The notes: a model not told the origin generated them from the sequence alone. A DNA stretch of 64,000 bases from Ectocarpus siliculosus (GCA_000310025.1 FN649735.1:3382028-3446027), one strand, 5' to 3'; positions 1 to 13,335 are shown, counted from the stretch's first letter. A program made the numbers and translations.

Positions 1-569
1 GTATTTTTCTAGTCACCAACAGGGCTTTCATGTATTCATCTTGTCATCATATTGGGTATATTCCTAGCTTTGTTTCAGTACCTTCGTCACACAGGTAGTT
101 TTCTAGTCATGGACAAGCCCATTGTTGGTTGCAGATAAGAAAGGCGTGGCGTTCTATTTGAGGTGATTCCACCTGGTTCTAACCATGACTTCGATATTCA
201 CGATCGGAACTTCGTTTTGGGTGGGAAGGTTGATAACTATGTTAAACTTCTTGCCGCGCTCAAGTGACCCTATCGGTCGGTGTCTGAGGCGTTTCTGACT
301 TTTTTATATTTTCGCAGTAGATGCTGTCTTTGTTGCGCTTTGGTGGCGGCACCGAAAATTCAAGTGGCTCCAAACAACACTTAGAATCGATTTCGTGGTC
401 TTTTGACCGGGTGGAGACGAGAGAAACAAGCGAGGGAGAACCACAAAAATAATCAGAACCGTGGGAACAACAAAAACAAAAAATCGTAAGATTTTTCGTT
501 ATACAGCTTTGGCTTGGGGGCAGTATGGTGATAATTCAAGGAGGAGTAATTGAGAAATTTTCGGAACGA
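1..569. other. No recognisable feature
   Basis: No open frame, splice-supported exon or repeat could be supported here. It lies downstream (in element orientation) of the copia fossil, but I could not recognise a long terminal repeat or an RNase H region in it. Confidence 0.4.
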
Positions 570-675
570 TTACAAGGGAAAATAACCATGAGCGCTACAT
601 ATATAAAGGCAAATACTGTGCATCAAGCAACAACTGTTCGGCGACATGTAGCCCACATCGTCGGATACTGACGAG

Positions 676-1045
676 GTGCGCCCGAGGTCGCCGGTTGGAA
701 TCCCCCGTCCGCACTGTGATTTGTTCCTTATTTTCCTGGTTTTCGACATGTTTTTTATGCATGTTGTATTCTTTTCAACTCCACGGAATTTCCAGGGAAT
801 TCCATGGAATACCACGGAGGTTCCATGGAGTTCCACAGTATTCCATGGAAACCATGGCAAGCCATGAAATGCCACAGAATATTCTATGGCAAATTCCACG
901 GCAAGTCCCCTGGCAAATTCCACGGAATATTCCGTGGACTCCACCGCCACGGAACTCCATGGAGGTCCATGGAACTCCACGGAATATTCTATGGCATTCC
1001 ATGGAGTTCCATGGAATTGACAAATATTGTAGGGCACCCCCAGCG
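676..1045. repeat. CCATGG-palindrome satellite block inside the copia fossil
   Basis: Between about 780 and 1020 the sequence is a dense run of degenerate palindromes of the type TTCCATGGAA (variants TCCACGGAA, GCCATGGAA), spaced about 10-25 bases apart. The block is flanked on the left by unrelated sequence from about 676. It interrupts the copia reverse-transcriptase region, so it arrived after the retroelement. The same motif family forms arrays at 22.5-23.0 kb and 23.7-23.9 kb. The open frames that cross it on both strands are by-products of the repeat. Confidence 0.8.
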
Positions 1046-3384
1046 TATTATTCCAAGTACGACTGGCTGTGCGTAAACCGTAAACTGCTTGTTTCAGTTT
1101 CATGACTAGAGGGTTGCCTGGGCTTGGCCCTGGTACTTCATAGCCGCCAGCCTGTATGCAAAACGTTGGCTGGTCGATGGGGCTTTGGAGAAAAGCACTG
1201 CGTACGTAACACATGGGGACATCCCAATCGAATTGGGTCGCAATGGCTAGTAGTACCCGTATGTTCTCGACGCGACATACTGGTGCGAAGGTGGCTCCGC
1301 AGTCAATTCCTGGCCGTTGGCTCCAACCTTGACATACTATTCTGGCTTTAAAAGTGTAATCACTTTTGACTTTGAACACCCATCGGGTTCCGATCACTTT
1401 ACGGGTTGAAGGAACAGCGGATCTTGGAATGAGATCATACACTTCATTTTCTTTCAATCGTTCCATTTCTTTATCCATGACTTTCGCCCACATTTTTGCT
1501 TTTGGGGATGCTTGCGCTTCTGCGAACGTGTTCGGCAGCGATATGCTAGCTGGATCTGGATTCGATTGAACTTCCGTCTGGGATGTATATGTGTATGAAA
1601 CGATCTGTGGATACAGTGTCTCGTGTGCATAGTCAGCGCTTGGTGATGGATTGTAACTTCGCAGACTTTGTAGTTCCCGCGATGTTCTGTCGTTTACGCT
1701 TGTTCTGATGTTTTCTTGGGCTGGTCCGGATGATCTTGTTCGTCTTGGTATACCGGCGTACTGCCGTTGTTCTGGAGTTGGCGATTGAGTCCGTAATGAA
1801 CTTGGCGGAATATCAGCATCATCTTGTAAGGAATTGCCAAAAGAGTAATCAGATGGGGTTGTAGGCGGACTACTTTCCCTTTCTGAATTTGGTGATGGTT
1901 CGGAGTTTCGAATGTCGACCAAATGATTCGGAATGTTTGGTGATTGTTGAATATCGTCGCTCGATTTAGCGTGAAATATGGAGAGATGATCAAGGACATC
2001 TTCCTCATATGCTGTATCTTCCTCGATGGGATTCTCGTCGACGAGTCATGTATCAATCCTCTTTGTAGTTAGAGTTCTTGGTGTGGTCTCAATGAAAGTT
2101 ACGTTGCGGCTTTCAGTGATTCTGCGAGTGTGTGGATTGTAAATTCGGAAAGAACGACTGTCTTTCCCGTATCCAATCGTTAGTCCTTCCTAAGCTTTCT
2201 TCTCTAACTTATGAATATGCGTTTCGATGTGCACGAAGACTCGCGCTCCAACAACGCGTAGTGCAGATAGTTTAGGTATTTAACAAAAAAATTGAGTATG
2301 GCGAATCCCCGTCAAGGGCACTATGCGTTGAACGATTCATCAGATAAACCACTGTGTCACAAAATTCGCTCCAGAGGAATTTTGGTAATCCTGTGTCAAC
2401 TAGTAAGCACCGTGTCATATTCATGATAGTTCTGCCGTCTCTTCTGGATGTCCCGTTTTGCTGGGGAGTATTCGTGGCTGCGAACTCTTGAACGATTCCT
2501 GTTTCTTTGCAAAAATCCTTAAAATAATTCGCCGTATATCCACCCCCTTTATCAAACCTTAGCCGTTGAACCCGATGTCCTTGCGGTATCACGTAGTCTT
2601 GGATGAAGTAGTTTCGCGTCTCGAATGCCTGATCCTTGGAGCGGATGATGTAGACTGCTTTCCATCTCGTGTGATGATCGGTGAACTTGCTGATGTACCT
2701 TGATCCGTCCAGTGCTGTCTTGAAAGGCCCGGCTAGGTCGGTGTAGGAGAGCTCGAATGGTGTCGATGTGGTCTCGTTCGCTGTCTTGGGGTGTATCCTC
2801 TGGGTGCTTTTGCCCAGGGCGCATGTTCTACAGGGTGTCAAGGTGTCCTTAAATGAAACGCCTGTGTTGGGCTGATCTCTAAGTTTTTTCATTCTTGCTT
2901 CGTTGAGATGTCCCAATCGTTGATGCCAAATCTTCGCTGTTCTTTTCGCAGACCTTGGACGTTCGAGATCCTCCATCTGTATGACGAAGAGTTGTCCATC
3001 TTTACGAAGTGGGAACTTGCAGCTGCGGTTTTCAATTCTTGAATCGTTTGATATGATTGTTTTGAAACCTTTCGTTGACCTGCTACAGATGAAAATAGGT
3101 TTCGACCTATTCCACTAACGATTGTGATTGGGAAAGTTGCGATCTTCTTCCTTCCTTGAGAGTCGGTGACCTTGACCCTCACTTTCCCGGTAGCTGTACC
3201 GCGAAGTTGATGTTTTCCTGCAGTCGTGATGATTGTCGGATTGTCGAGCGTCTTGTACTCGAACATCCTGGTCTTCATTCCTTCGATGAGCTGGTCATCA
3301 ACGTAATGTCTTGATGCTCCACTGTAGTCATGTCTAGACTGTTTCGGTGAGTCGATCCGAACGCTGTCTGCGTTTCTGACGAGA

Positions 3385-3610
3385 AGATGCGCGCTCTGGG
3401 CGCGGCTTCGTTGCGCACTCCGGGTGCGGCTTTATTGCGCATATGCGATGCGGCTTCCTTGTGCGCACTTCTGGTGCGGCTTTGCTGCGCACACTGGGTG
3501 CGGCTTCCGTGCAACGCTCGGTGTGGGCTTTTCTTCGCACGCTTGGCGCGGCTTGTCTTCGCACGCTTGGTGCGGCGGGTTCACTGCGCGCGCTCGGTGC
3601 GCACGCGTGT
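3385..3610. repeat. Minisatellite of about 24-27-base units in the copia linker
   Basis: Repeated units of the form GTGCGGCTT...GCGCAC recur about eight to nine times with moderate divergence. They lie in the Gag-to-protease linker of the copia fossil and give long Ala/Arg/Cys-rich open frames on both strands that are not genes. Confidence 0.75.
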
Positions 3611-4784
3611 GTTGAAGATACGACACCCATAGTTTCTTCTTCATACACAACCGAAGATACTGGTGTATTTGGTTCGGTTAGTTCGATGCGACCATCATCC
3701 CAGTGGTTGAATTTTGTACCACTGTCGACTGTTATAGCTATGTTCTTGCTATGTTCCCGAGTCGATGCATACGCTTTACGCGTGTTAACCGAAGATACTT
3801 TGATATCACGTTCGATTTCCTGGTGGTTGATATTTGTACCACCGACGACTTCTACAGTCAGGTTTTGGCTGTCTTCCTGAGTCGTTCCATACGCTGTTTG
3901 TTGCGTATCTTGTGCTGAGAATATGAAGCCCATAGTTTCTTCGCACGAATCTACCGAAGATATGCCAGGTTTGGTGTATGGCTGTACGGTGTTCCGTGTA
4001 GCTCTATCTGCTAGTACTGCGTGTACTTTCATGTGTGACCGTTTCGCATGTGATTTCGCCGTGTGAGTGGCGGCTTGTGCCTTGCAATGAACCGTTATGC
4101 GAAGTTGTATTAGCTATCACTGTATGTGCGTTCTCGTGTAACTTTCCAACATTTGATTTCTGTGCGTGACTGGCAGCTTGCGCCCTACAGGTTGAATCGT
4201 TATGCGTAGTCGTATTCTGAAGCGAGCACCATGTATTACGGGCAGTTGCACTGTTCTCGGAAGGTGTATTACTCTTCCTGAACTTGGATTTATTCCTGTC
4301 CGTGTTCGTTACGCGACATTCAGATTTAAAATGGCCGAGTCTTCCGCATGCGCGGCATTTTACTCGTGATTTGGCCATTTGTGTAGAGGTTTCAGTGTAC
4401 ATAGCTGATCCTCTGTGTCTGATCAATCCTGGTCGTGTTAGACTGTTCACGTGCATATTTCTCATCATGATGACGAGATCCTCGAGAGATAGTCCGGAGT
4501 CTTTCATTGCTTGAAATTTAACAAGGTTAACAGTCGCTGGTCAGTCCAGATAGAATGATATCCATCTTTCTGTGCTCTGTGATTGGTTCATCCAATAGTG
4601 GAAGATCGTCTATGAGCTGATCAATTATGACGAAAAAACGATCAGGGTCTTCTCCTTTCTCCATACGAGAGTTGTCCAACTGTCGCATGAGAGTACGACG
4701 GCGTTGACTTGAGTTGTTCTCATACTTCGCACATAATAGATTCCAGACACTTTGACCGTCTGCGACATCACCTGTTCACTGCTC

Positions 4785-5660
4785 GATCTGGCTGTGTGGG
4801 CAGCCGCGACGTGCTTGACCGTCTGTCGCCGTGCGTTTAGTACCGTGTGGGAGTTTTTGTCACGGCTCTAGTGAAGCGCGACGTGTGAGTATTTATTCAT
4901 ACCTGTTTTTAATCTTCGGACGACAAAAGCATGTTGTCCGGTGGATGTGGGGTGAGACACCCCGTCGTCTGCATTCCACCTGCAAATGGTATGCTTGACC
5001 ACCCCCTCCTCACTTGCACGGTACATCGTCTACTATTTAGGGAACCATGCGTTCAGATTTTCAAACCTTAACGTTTCTCCGCTTCAAGCCGGATGTTCTT
5101 CGCGTTTTGGTTGAATGGATAGGTCGGCGAAAGTACGTTGAAGTCTATCCGGGCCCCATCGTTTCGCGGCGCTCACTGGTGGTGGGGGCCGTCAATGCTG
5201 ACTGGACAATGCTTGTAAGGTCGAGTTACGAGTGTGGCCAGTCATGCTATTCGAGGATATCGGCTAGGGCTTGCCGTAGACGCGATGCGCGTGCTGGGCT
5301 GCGGGCTTGGGCTGCGCAGGGTAGAAGGACTCGATGCGTCCGTGGTCGATGTGTTGATAAATTGTGGCATGAATAGGCCTTTGAACACCACACGAGATCA
5401 CGCCTGTACTGTACGCGTCCGAAGGAATACATGGGGAAGTACGAGGGGGACAAAAGACACAAGAGCGTGTACTCACGCCGCCAGGAGGAGATTCGAGTGT
5501 AGGCACCAAACCTCACGAGAGGGGGAAGCCATGAAGGGATGGTTTGCGTTGCCGGGGGAGACACGAGAGAACCGCGGACAGCGGCGCAAGTAAAAACCTG
5601 CCAACAAGTGCATATGGAGGAGATATCTTGGTGCAGTGCAGAGTTAAGAAAAGGGAAGGT
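4785..5660 (+). pseudogene. Remnant of a septin-family gene tail
   Basis: The short reading CRRAFSTVWEFLSRL at about 4825-4870 matches GRRVFATVWKCLSRF at about 18750-18790, downstream of septin-like gene B. The following sequence to about 5660 matches two further copies at about 20390-20870 and 27830-28390, including the shared strings TTGAAGTCTATC and GGGCCCCATCGT. This is therefore a detached 3' end of the septin-family duplication unit, cut off on its left side by the copia fossil. It contains no complete exon. The open frames here on both strands are conserved only because the DNA is duplicated. Confidence 0.7.
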
Positions 5661-6725
5661 ACAGTAGTGAACCATGGAAACGTGGGCGTGATTCTAGTAC
5701 AAGATGCGATTTGTATCGGCACGACACGAAGCCTCCGGGGGTGGAGTTTGGCGTTAACGCAAGTAGATGAGAGCGGCGGCACGCCATGAGAGCTTAGACA
5801 GCGAAGAGGCAACGAGGAGTAGGTGTTGGCGCGGGCGAGGACGTGCGTGATTGGGATGATAAGCCGGGGAAACGTTGCGGTGGACACTAGACATATGATT
5901 TCTGTGAAGGAAGGGAGGGTGAAGGATTTGAGAGAGAGGCTGGATACGTGGCCAAGAACGAGCCACACTGCTACCGTTAGATAAGTGTTCGTTACTTCGA
6001 TGTATAGGTAGCAAAGCTTCGACCGCTATTACGATATTTTCGCCGTTTCATCACCAAACCAACTGTTTCAGCGTTTTGACACGTTCAACTAATGTACGAG
6101 TGACTTCTAAGGAGGAGAGTCTGCCGGCGGAAGTTTCGCGCGCTGGTGCGAGACAAGTCTTCGTTCCTGGATAGTTCAATGTGAAAGCTTCTTCTTCGTA
6201 TCGTGACGACCTTACTCCCTTTCGTAGTCGCTGGGGGATAAGGATCTATCATCCCCACCTTGCTCGAGATTGTTGACGGAGCTCGAAACACCCGTCATAT
6301 TCCCACTTCAACTTCAACGCTTCTTACTCTCACCACCCATCACATGTTGCTACATGTTGGCCGCCCGCCCCACGGGGTGCGGGGGCGCAGAACCTGCCCC
6401 TACATTGTACAGTCGGTCGTGTAATAGTGCGACCGGCCATCCGATATTTCGTAAATATCGTGGTAATGGACCCTACAGCAAATAAACCATCTGGGCGGGT
6501 AATTCGAATGTTCCATTCCGTGTTGAAAAGAAGCAACGGAATACCACTTGTTATTGTTGCAGTTGGGTTACTTGTTGACAACCACCAGAACAATACTAGG
6601 TGGATGCGTTCCCTTTTGCTCTTGTGTTTCCAGGAAGTGAGCGATAGCGAGCGACCGAGAGAGAACGGGAGGGAAAGCACAACAAGTTCAACTGGACGGA
6701 GGCAGGGCCGTTAGATTCCTCACAG
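5661..6725. other. Spacer without recognisable gene
   Basis: Several open frames of 60-150 codons exist on both strands, but none shows a known motif, membrane segment or splice-supported continuation. No tandem or inverted repeat was seen. Confidence 0.4.
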
Positions 6726-6729
6726 TCTT

Positions 6730-7115
6730 GGGATTTATCTTGGGATGCCCATGTGGGGCATCAGTCGTCCCTTGGGCGCCCCATGTGCGTCTCATGGGCC
6801 GCCCACGCGTCTCAAGGGTGGTCCTACCCCAAGGCTAGTCCTATGCGCCTGATAGAAATACCGTTCCAAGCGACGTGCCCGGGCTCCCATGGGACGTCCT
6901 CCTTCCGGCGCCTCCCATTGGACACGCGGGGACGCCCACTAAAATGCCCATAAAGTATCATCATGCGTCGTTGTAGATATGAGAACACGGGGTAGCCCCA
7001 AGTGCCTGATTTATACGTCTATGTCCCGCTCGTGGGACGCGTGGGACGGGCCATGGATGCGCATATGAGGCGCCCATGTGCCCACGGGACTTCCCATGTG
7101 AAGCCCCTGACGTGA
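6730..7115. repeat. Degenerate CCCATGGG/GGGACG palindromic low-complexity array
   Basis: Motifs such as GGGATGCCCATG, GGGCGCCCCATG, CTCATGGGCC and GGACGCGTGGGAC recur every 15-30 bases. They give a GC-rich, self-complementary stretch that resembles the CCATGG arrays in style but has a different core. No coding content is supported. Confidence 0.55.
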
Positions 7116-7942
7116 CGCGGTTTCCATCCCAAACGGCATGTTGCACAGCTTTGCACCGCCAGCCAAACTCAAACAAGCGCTCCCCGTCGATCACATCAAA
7201 CACACCCACCTCCTATTAACAAGCAAGAAGAGTTTTGTTTTTGCAGTGTCACCCATACATGCTCGTACTGTAGCATCTTCACAGACGGGTACCGAAGTAC
7301 TATTGTACGATAAGGAGACCAAAATCCCTGCTGGAGCCAGTCGGCAGCCCCAAGGGTTTCCTTTTCACTCCACTCCAACAGGCGTCATCACGTGCATGTC
7401 AACGTTAAGCCCTTGGGCTATTCTCGCCAATCTCACAATATAAAAACGTCAACATCTCAAGAGGGGCACCTTCAACGGCAGTAGTCTACAGTAAGTAGCC
7501 GACCCCGCAGCATCCAACCCACGAACAGCACGAGGCTGTGACAAGCGTTTGGATAAACCTAGGCATGGTGGCCGGGCCACGGTTCCATGCTCCATCAACC
7601 ATGGCAATATATTGTGCCTTATGCGTGATATGGGTGACAGGAGCTCACAGCGTTTCGCCGGTCGGTCTGCCCCGCCTAGGTAGGCCTCGCTTGCTCTTCC
7701 TGGTGTTCGCAGACAGAGGTGCAATAAACGTGAACGAAAGGGGATGTGGGAGTCGTTCATGGTATGTATGGCAGTAGCGTTGATCGCGTGGCATTTGGTC
7801 CGTGATGCGCACGGAACTTGTTCGAAGAAAACTGCAATGCCGTTCGTCAGACGGAATCGAGGCAGGCACGTGCCCATCCATGGCCCTTGTTGCGTCATGC
7901 ACGCATCAATCAGGGCCGCACTGACCTGTGCCTTACAATTGT

Positions 7943-10900
7943 TCACACAGCTCCATATTTTATTTTGTAGTCCTCGATGAGCACATCGATGAGGACGTCC
8001 AGATGCTCCCCGCCAGAGTTCACCGCCGCCAAGATGCGTTCCCATCCTTCGAGCTGCAAGTTCGTCGTCGTCAAGGCGAAGTGCTGATTAATCATTGGGT
8101 TTTCGGACGCTGAGTAGGATGGCTAAGCCTGCATGTACTGCGCAATACGAAAGTAACACAACTGCTTTGCGATCACCTATCTCTGTTGTGCAACACCTCT
8201 ACTTTTCGGGGTGCTCACGTACTACCCCGTAGTTCCTCTGCCGTGCTCTCAAGCGTGACGACCTACGACATCCGTACGCGCTCGAGATCCGTCCTCCATG
8301 ACGCCGGCTTCTAACAGCCATGAATCTCTGCATGTATGTTTTACACATTCCTCCGATGCACCGTAAACGTCAGTTTGTCCCATCTACGACCATGAAGTCA
8401 GCTTTCAGGATCGATACAATCTTCAGGGGCAGGGTTGTCTCTAGCGACAACCAAGCTCGTATGTGCATGGCGCTAGCTTTTGGAACGTGCGTCTTTCCTG
8501 ACCGATCGTATGCACCAAAAGCGATACCTGCAGCTCACCTCCTGAATTTTTTCGATGACTTTGGCCCAGTCGGCCAGGCCCTCGGGAGGGTTGTGCATGC
8601 CTCCCCCCAAGATCGGGGGGGCGCCGCTGACCTGTACCGTTGACGAGCCAAGTAGATATGATTACCCAAGGAGCACGGTGCTTCACGCAAACTGGAATAA
8701 GAGAAACAGGAAGACTTCAGAGAGAAGTGTCTGTCCCGCGAGAAATACCCTGCTACCATTTGTTTGGGGACCAGGATTCTCTTAGTATCCATAGACAACG
8801 GGATTGGTATCGGGAACATATTGGAGAAGAAGTGAATCACAGCGTCTCACCCCGCAAAGAAGGTACGCCAGCATCACCGCGACCATGGCGCAGACCGCCG
8901 CCATCGTCAGGGCCAGAACGGACTTGGGACGGCGACCCTCAGCCTCGTGAACAACGTTGAGAGCGGCGTACGAGGCCCGCCGAGGAAGGCTCTTGATAAC
9001 GCCGACGGTAACCTCCGTTATAGGCCTTGTCTGGCAAAAATGCAAGAACACGAAATTCTGGACATGAGAAAGGGATATCAATATCTCACCCACTGTCCAT
9101 TCAACCCATCACCCTTCCCTGGCGACACGGAAACGCTTCATTGAATACGATGGCGATGATGTAGAAGCCATGCCATGGATAGTCCTACACGTTATCGCCC
9201 CAATGGGGATGTTTTGCCATGGCTGAGTCCACAACACGTGATAGAAAAACAACGGTGGGGAAAAAATTGCGCATAGGCAGGGTCTCATTATCTCTGTAAG
9301 CGTGTACTGTCAGAGTTGGTCTACAAAGTGTCGACGATGTTTGGTGGCGAGAATTTCGTATCATCGTTTGGCGATCACACATTTGGTCTGGAGCGGATCT
9401 CGCTCGGTACGTTCGTCTTTCTGCCCCAGAGAGATGTATTGTTCCCACAGTATCTGTTCGTTCTATCGTTCTTCTTCTTAAGGAATCATTTCGTTTGTCA
9501 TTGTTTTTCTTTAGGAATAGGAAAAAATACACATCAGAAGTAACTTCGTTGTTTCATTTCCCCTCAATCATCCTCTCTGTAATCCTGGACTCTCCTATTC
9601 TTCGTTGGGTTTAGTCTGGAATGTCTTACATATTTCTACGACAGCGTCAAGTGAACCGGCTACGGTTGGATAAGCGATTAGGTTCACGTCAAGTGCAACC
9701 TTGACCAGGTACCAACGTGGGAGCTTCTACTCCTACTCTATCCATGCACCTGCTCTTTAACGAAAGCTTTGTAGCGCGCCTTCATCTCGTCCTTCATGTC
9801 CTGGAAGCCCACCTCCAGCAAAAGACATTGGAGGTAGGTGTTGTCGCTGTGCGTCGTTTCCATGACACGGCAGGTGCCCCACGGGTACCTATCATCCCGT
9901 ATCATTGTGTGTGTATGGATCGTGAACGTTGAGCAGCTTTGTGTGCAAACAAGTAGTATGACTCGTGCCAAGAGAATATCCGCGAGCACTACCTAAAAGA
10001 CTATATTCGGATGGATAATTGTCTACATGATTGGCTGCTGCTGGTTGAGAAGGTAACATCGCAACCTCTGACTTTCTGTACGTGGGTTCGAATCTCGGCG
10101 CAGTCACGTGAACTGGGACGTTTCTATCAAGATGTACAAGCAATGTGGAGAGCTTTGTTTTCGTGTGTCCGCAATAATTCGTCTTCATGGTCGACGAGAG
10201 AAACGAACACGGCTGCATCTTTCCCGACAAGAAGCTTCAGGGAAGCACTGCGGAAGGGAGGGGGAGTAAAACTCCTTTGAGGCCTTCCTCTGGTCTGTGT
10301 GACTCCGGGTGATAGGTCCAGAAATCACCCCGACCGCCGATGTCCAGAATAAATGGGATGACAGAAATATTTACAAGAAAAAATGAGTGCACAGGTATGA
10401 TTTTTCGTCGAAACGGTTACGGCCCGGCGGTCGCACGACCTACCTACGTGCAGGGTTGCGGATGAGGCCCCCGTGGGGCTCGTCCACCTTGCTCGAGATC
10501 ACGGCGTAAGGGGGCGGCTGCCTTTCTCCCAGCCAGTCGGGTGTGGCAGTGAATCCTAGGGTTGTGAGGCATTCGTTCCATGACGTATCTGATTGGGCCG
10601 GAGGAAAGGTTCGGGCAAAGAGTAGTTAGTACCTTGAAGCACAGAGCGAAATAAAAAGCAAACGCCGGAATCAAACATCGCAATAGCTCTGCACGTTGCG
10701 CGATTATGTGCCGTCCAGGACGCGAATGGAAGAAAAGGAACCAGGAACTACTTGTGGGGAGGCACCACATTGAGTCGCCGCTGGGCTGCGACCAAAAGCT
10801 TTTCTAGATCCACCCACCCGAGAACTGGAAAAACTCGAGCTCATTGTCTTGAGCAGCAAGATCAACGATGCCCGTCTTGAAGTCTTTCATCTCGTCCACC

Positions 10901-13335
10901 GTCATGCTGTCGGATTTACCGATCACGGGGATTACGGCCACAGCCTGCGAAAGCGAGGTGGACGCAATTTCACAATACGATGCCACCCGCGACGACCAGA
11001 CCACCGCGGCAACGTCAGGTCAATCCCCATAATCACGTAGATATTACACGGTCGGTACATGCAGGGTAGAGGTCTCGTGATGACGACCGCGAGGCGACCG
11101 CCGCACAGTATTCCAGACAACATTCATCTGCTCGACGGTCACATCTCGCCCATTGGATACTCTGCTGCGCCAAACGGGCTTTGGCTGTACTACCTGGTAG
11201 AAGCGATCGATCAATATAATACCCTCACGCAGTCCCGACAGTACCTTGGTGAGCTGCTTCATGTACTCGATGTCGATGGGCTTGCACCGATGAGCAGCAA
11301 TGAAGTATATGCTGCGATCGCACAACAACAACGAGCGTTTAGTAATCAACAATGTGGCCAAACCCAAACCAGACGTGACACAACCAGCAGTAGCGAACCA
11401 CGTTACAGGTGTCAGAAACGATGCACGTTCGGCGGCAGTGTGTCGTTTTCAGACGAGGATTGTCTCCTACGGGCGTCCACTTGTTTGACGCACAAAGAGG
11501 AACGTTTGTGACATGAAGCAGCCATGAGAGGGAGCGACCCGCAATCCGAGAATAATTTTGTGCTGTGTTGTATTGTAAGAACAGACCGTACTACAGTACT
11601 TGTTCTCTCACCAGACGTCCGTCCTGCCGTCCTCCTTCGGTGTCTCGTTGCCCTTCCTCACTTCCGCCAGGTACCTCCTGTTCCCGTTCATGATGTAGTC
11701 TACCACCGGTTGGAAGCTTTGGCTGACATTCACATGGTCGCCGTACCCTGGGGTGTCCTGCCAATAAGGGGTAAGAAACCCATTCATTCGTGTGCAATAA
11801 ATTGCTCGCGAGGTACGGATACGATGGGTGGACACGAATCGTCAATCGGTCGGGTGTTACCAAGATCCAACAAGCACTGTAAGAACATGTGGGCGTCATC
11901 GGAAACGTTCGGGATAGTGGGGGTTAGGCGTAAGCGGAGACACTTGTGAATGAATGCCTGTGATTGTCATGCACGTGCAGTCCTATACCGACCGGTGCAA
12001 TGTAGCACAGGACATGAACCCAAACGAACGCAAACGCACCAACCCTAACCCTGAGCAATTCATAGACATGAGGCCGTACCACCAAGAAGAACTTGTAGTC
12101 CTGTCCTCGTTCCGTTTTATAGTCAAACTCGCGCTCTTCGATACTGAGCGTCTTGCCGTTGTCGAAAACGCCTCTGCCTGCGGCCTGTACCACGGTGGCA
12201 GCTTGGTCCATCGGATTTTCGCCTCGATTGAGATGCCGAAAGATGTTGTTCAGGAACGTCGTCTGGGCGTGGTGTTGATCGGTCGGCAAACAAACATCAA
12301 GGGGTGGAGAGGGCCATTGCGGTTGATACCCCCAACGCAGAGAACGGCGGTGGGGCGATGAGCAAAATAGGGTTGTGCTTTCTTTGGCTTCGAAGTCCAC
12401 CTGTTGCATTGGACAGATAGTCTTTGTGGTGGATGAATGAATAGCGAGGCACGAACCAGGTTGGCGCGACGATGCATTAAGTGTGTCACGCGCTGGTGCC
12501 TACGAGTTTCAGAGAAGACAGGCCTAAATTTCACGAAGATGTGGCTGTACCAGTAGAATACCATGTCCTTCTGCGCGACTCGGGTAAGTTCCTGTTGTCC
12601 TTCAATGCGTGCACAAGGGCGGACACCCGAAGCCGCATGAGCAACAGACTCCGAACGGTTCGACAAATAGTCTAGCTCTGTCGGCAAAACTTATTTGCAA
12701 CTTTCGCTGCAATCAATGGCTCTAGACTAGGTAGCAGACGCGCGTTCGCAAGAACCAAAGCAAGCCATTGAAGGGGGGGAAACCTGTAGCAGCGAATACA
12801 CAAGACGGTTCGCCTATCAGAGAGGAAATCCTGTTCGCCTGAAGAGGGGCTCTCGATGGAGAAAATATCTAACTACATGTGCATGTACATCAAACCTGTC
12901 CAGCTCCAGTATCTAAGCTTTTCGTATGGGAGTGCCGACGCATGAGGTGTGTGTTCAGCACAACTTCTTCTGTCCATGAAGCAACACTTATACGACATGC
13001 AGTTGTTCATCTCGGCGAAACAGTTCAAACTCGCGGTTGTTCTGCTCACTGCGGGCGTACAGCGATGTGAGGGCGAACTCACGCTCACTCGGACGGTAGC
13101 AGTGCCAATGCCGAAAGGACTCCGGACTTGCCTTGCCTAGCCCACTCTCGCCCGCCACCATGACTCGTAGCTGGTCCGGTGCTTGGCTTTTCTGTGGAGG
13201 TCCTGGTACGCGTACACTGGCGCCCACAACGGGGGAGTCCATGCCGGAGTCAGTCGCCATGGTTGTATTAGGAGGCATCCTTGCAATGAGTGTGGCTGCG
13301 GTAGAGGACGAACGCGCTTGGTGTGCGCACCACAT
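7943..13335 (-). CDS. Septin-like GTPase with C-terminal membrane helix (gene A)
   Basis: This is a spliced septin-family gene with ten exons: 13335-13132, 12262-12080, 11757-11612, 11311-11245, 10944-10818, 10588-10444, 9888-9750, 9030-8851, 8631-8539 and 8053-7943. Phases join without a break to give 464 aa. Septin features in order are the P-loop GESGLGK|TT across the exon 1/2 junction (about residue 62-70), the switch II DTPGYGD (130-136), KPIDIEYMKQL (about 188-198), the G4-type GKSD (209-212) and the septin-specific RYPWG (291-295). Exon 8 adds a single predicted membrane helix (about 374-396). Exons 9-10 encode a short tail with GLADW. Intron 1 uses a GC donor (AAG|GCAAGT). The first ATG was taken; in-frame ATGs at 13278, 13260 and 13242 are alternatives. 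Septins polymerise at membranes and division sites; the membrane anchor here is inferred from sequence. It is head to head with gene B. Confidence 0.85.

Larger units (their letters stand above)
570..4780 (-). mobile_element. Ty1/copia LTR retrotransposon fossil, broken
   Basis: This is a minus-strand Ty1/copia relic with parts in the family order. A Gag region lies at about 4000-4760, with a UBN2-like segment and a CCHC zinc knuckle (CRACGRLGHFKSEC). It is followed by a linker with a minisatellite (about 3385-3610) and a protease-like stretch near 3000-3280. A GAG-pre-integrase motif (WHQRLGHLN) and integrase core lie at about 2270-2960, and a reverse transcriptase start at about 1040-1900. 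A palindrome-satellite block interrupts the RT part. No pair of terminal repeats was recognised, and the Gag end abuts septin-gene-derived DNA at about 4780. The element is broken in several places and truncated, so it is an old, immobile copy. Family assignment is firm; the outer limits are approximate. Confidence 0.85.

Noticed and set aside
680-705. A tRNA-like B box (GGTTGGAATCC) suggesting a SINE head before the palindrome block
   Set aside because: The match to the B-box consensus is imperfect, no convincing cloverleaf or A box at the right distance could be defended, and there is no second copy in the window.
3443-3880. Plus-strand 145-codon frame rich in Ala and Cys
   Set aside because: It is antisense to the copia fossil and produced by its minisatellite linker.
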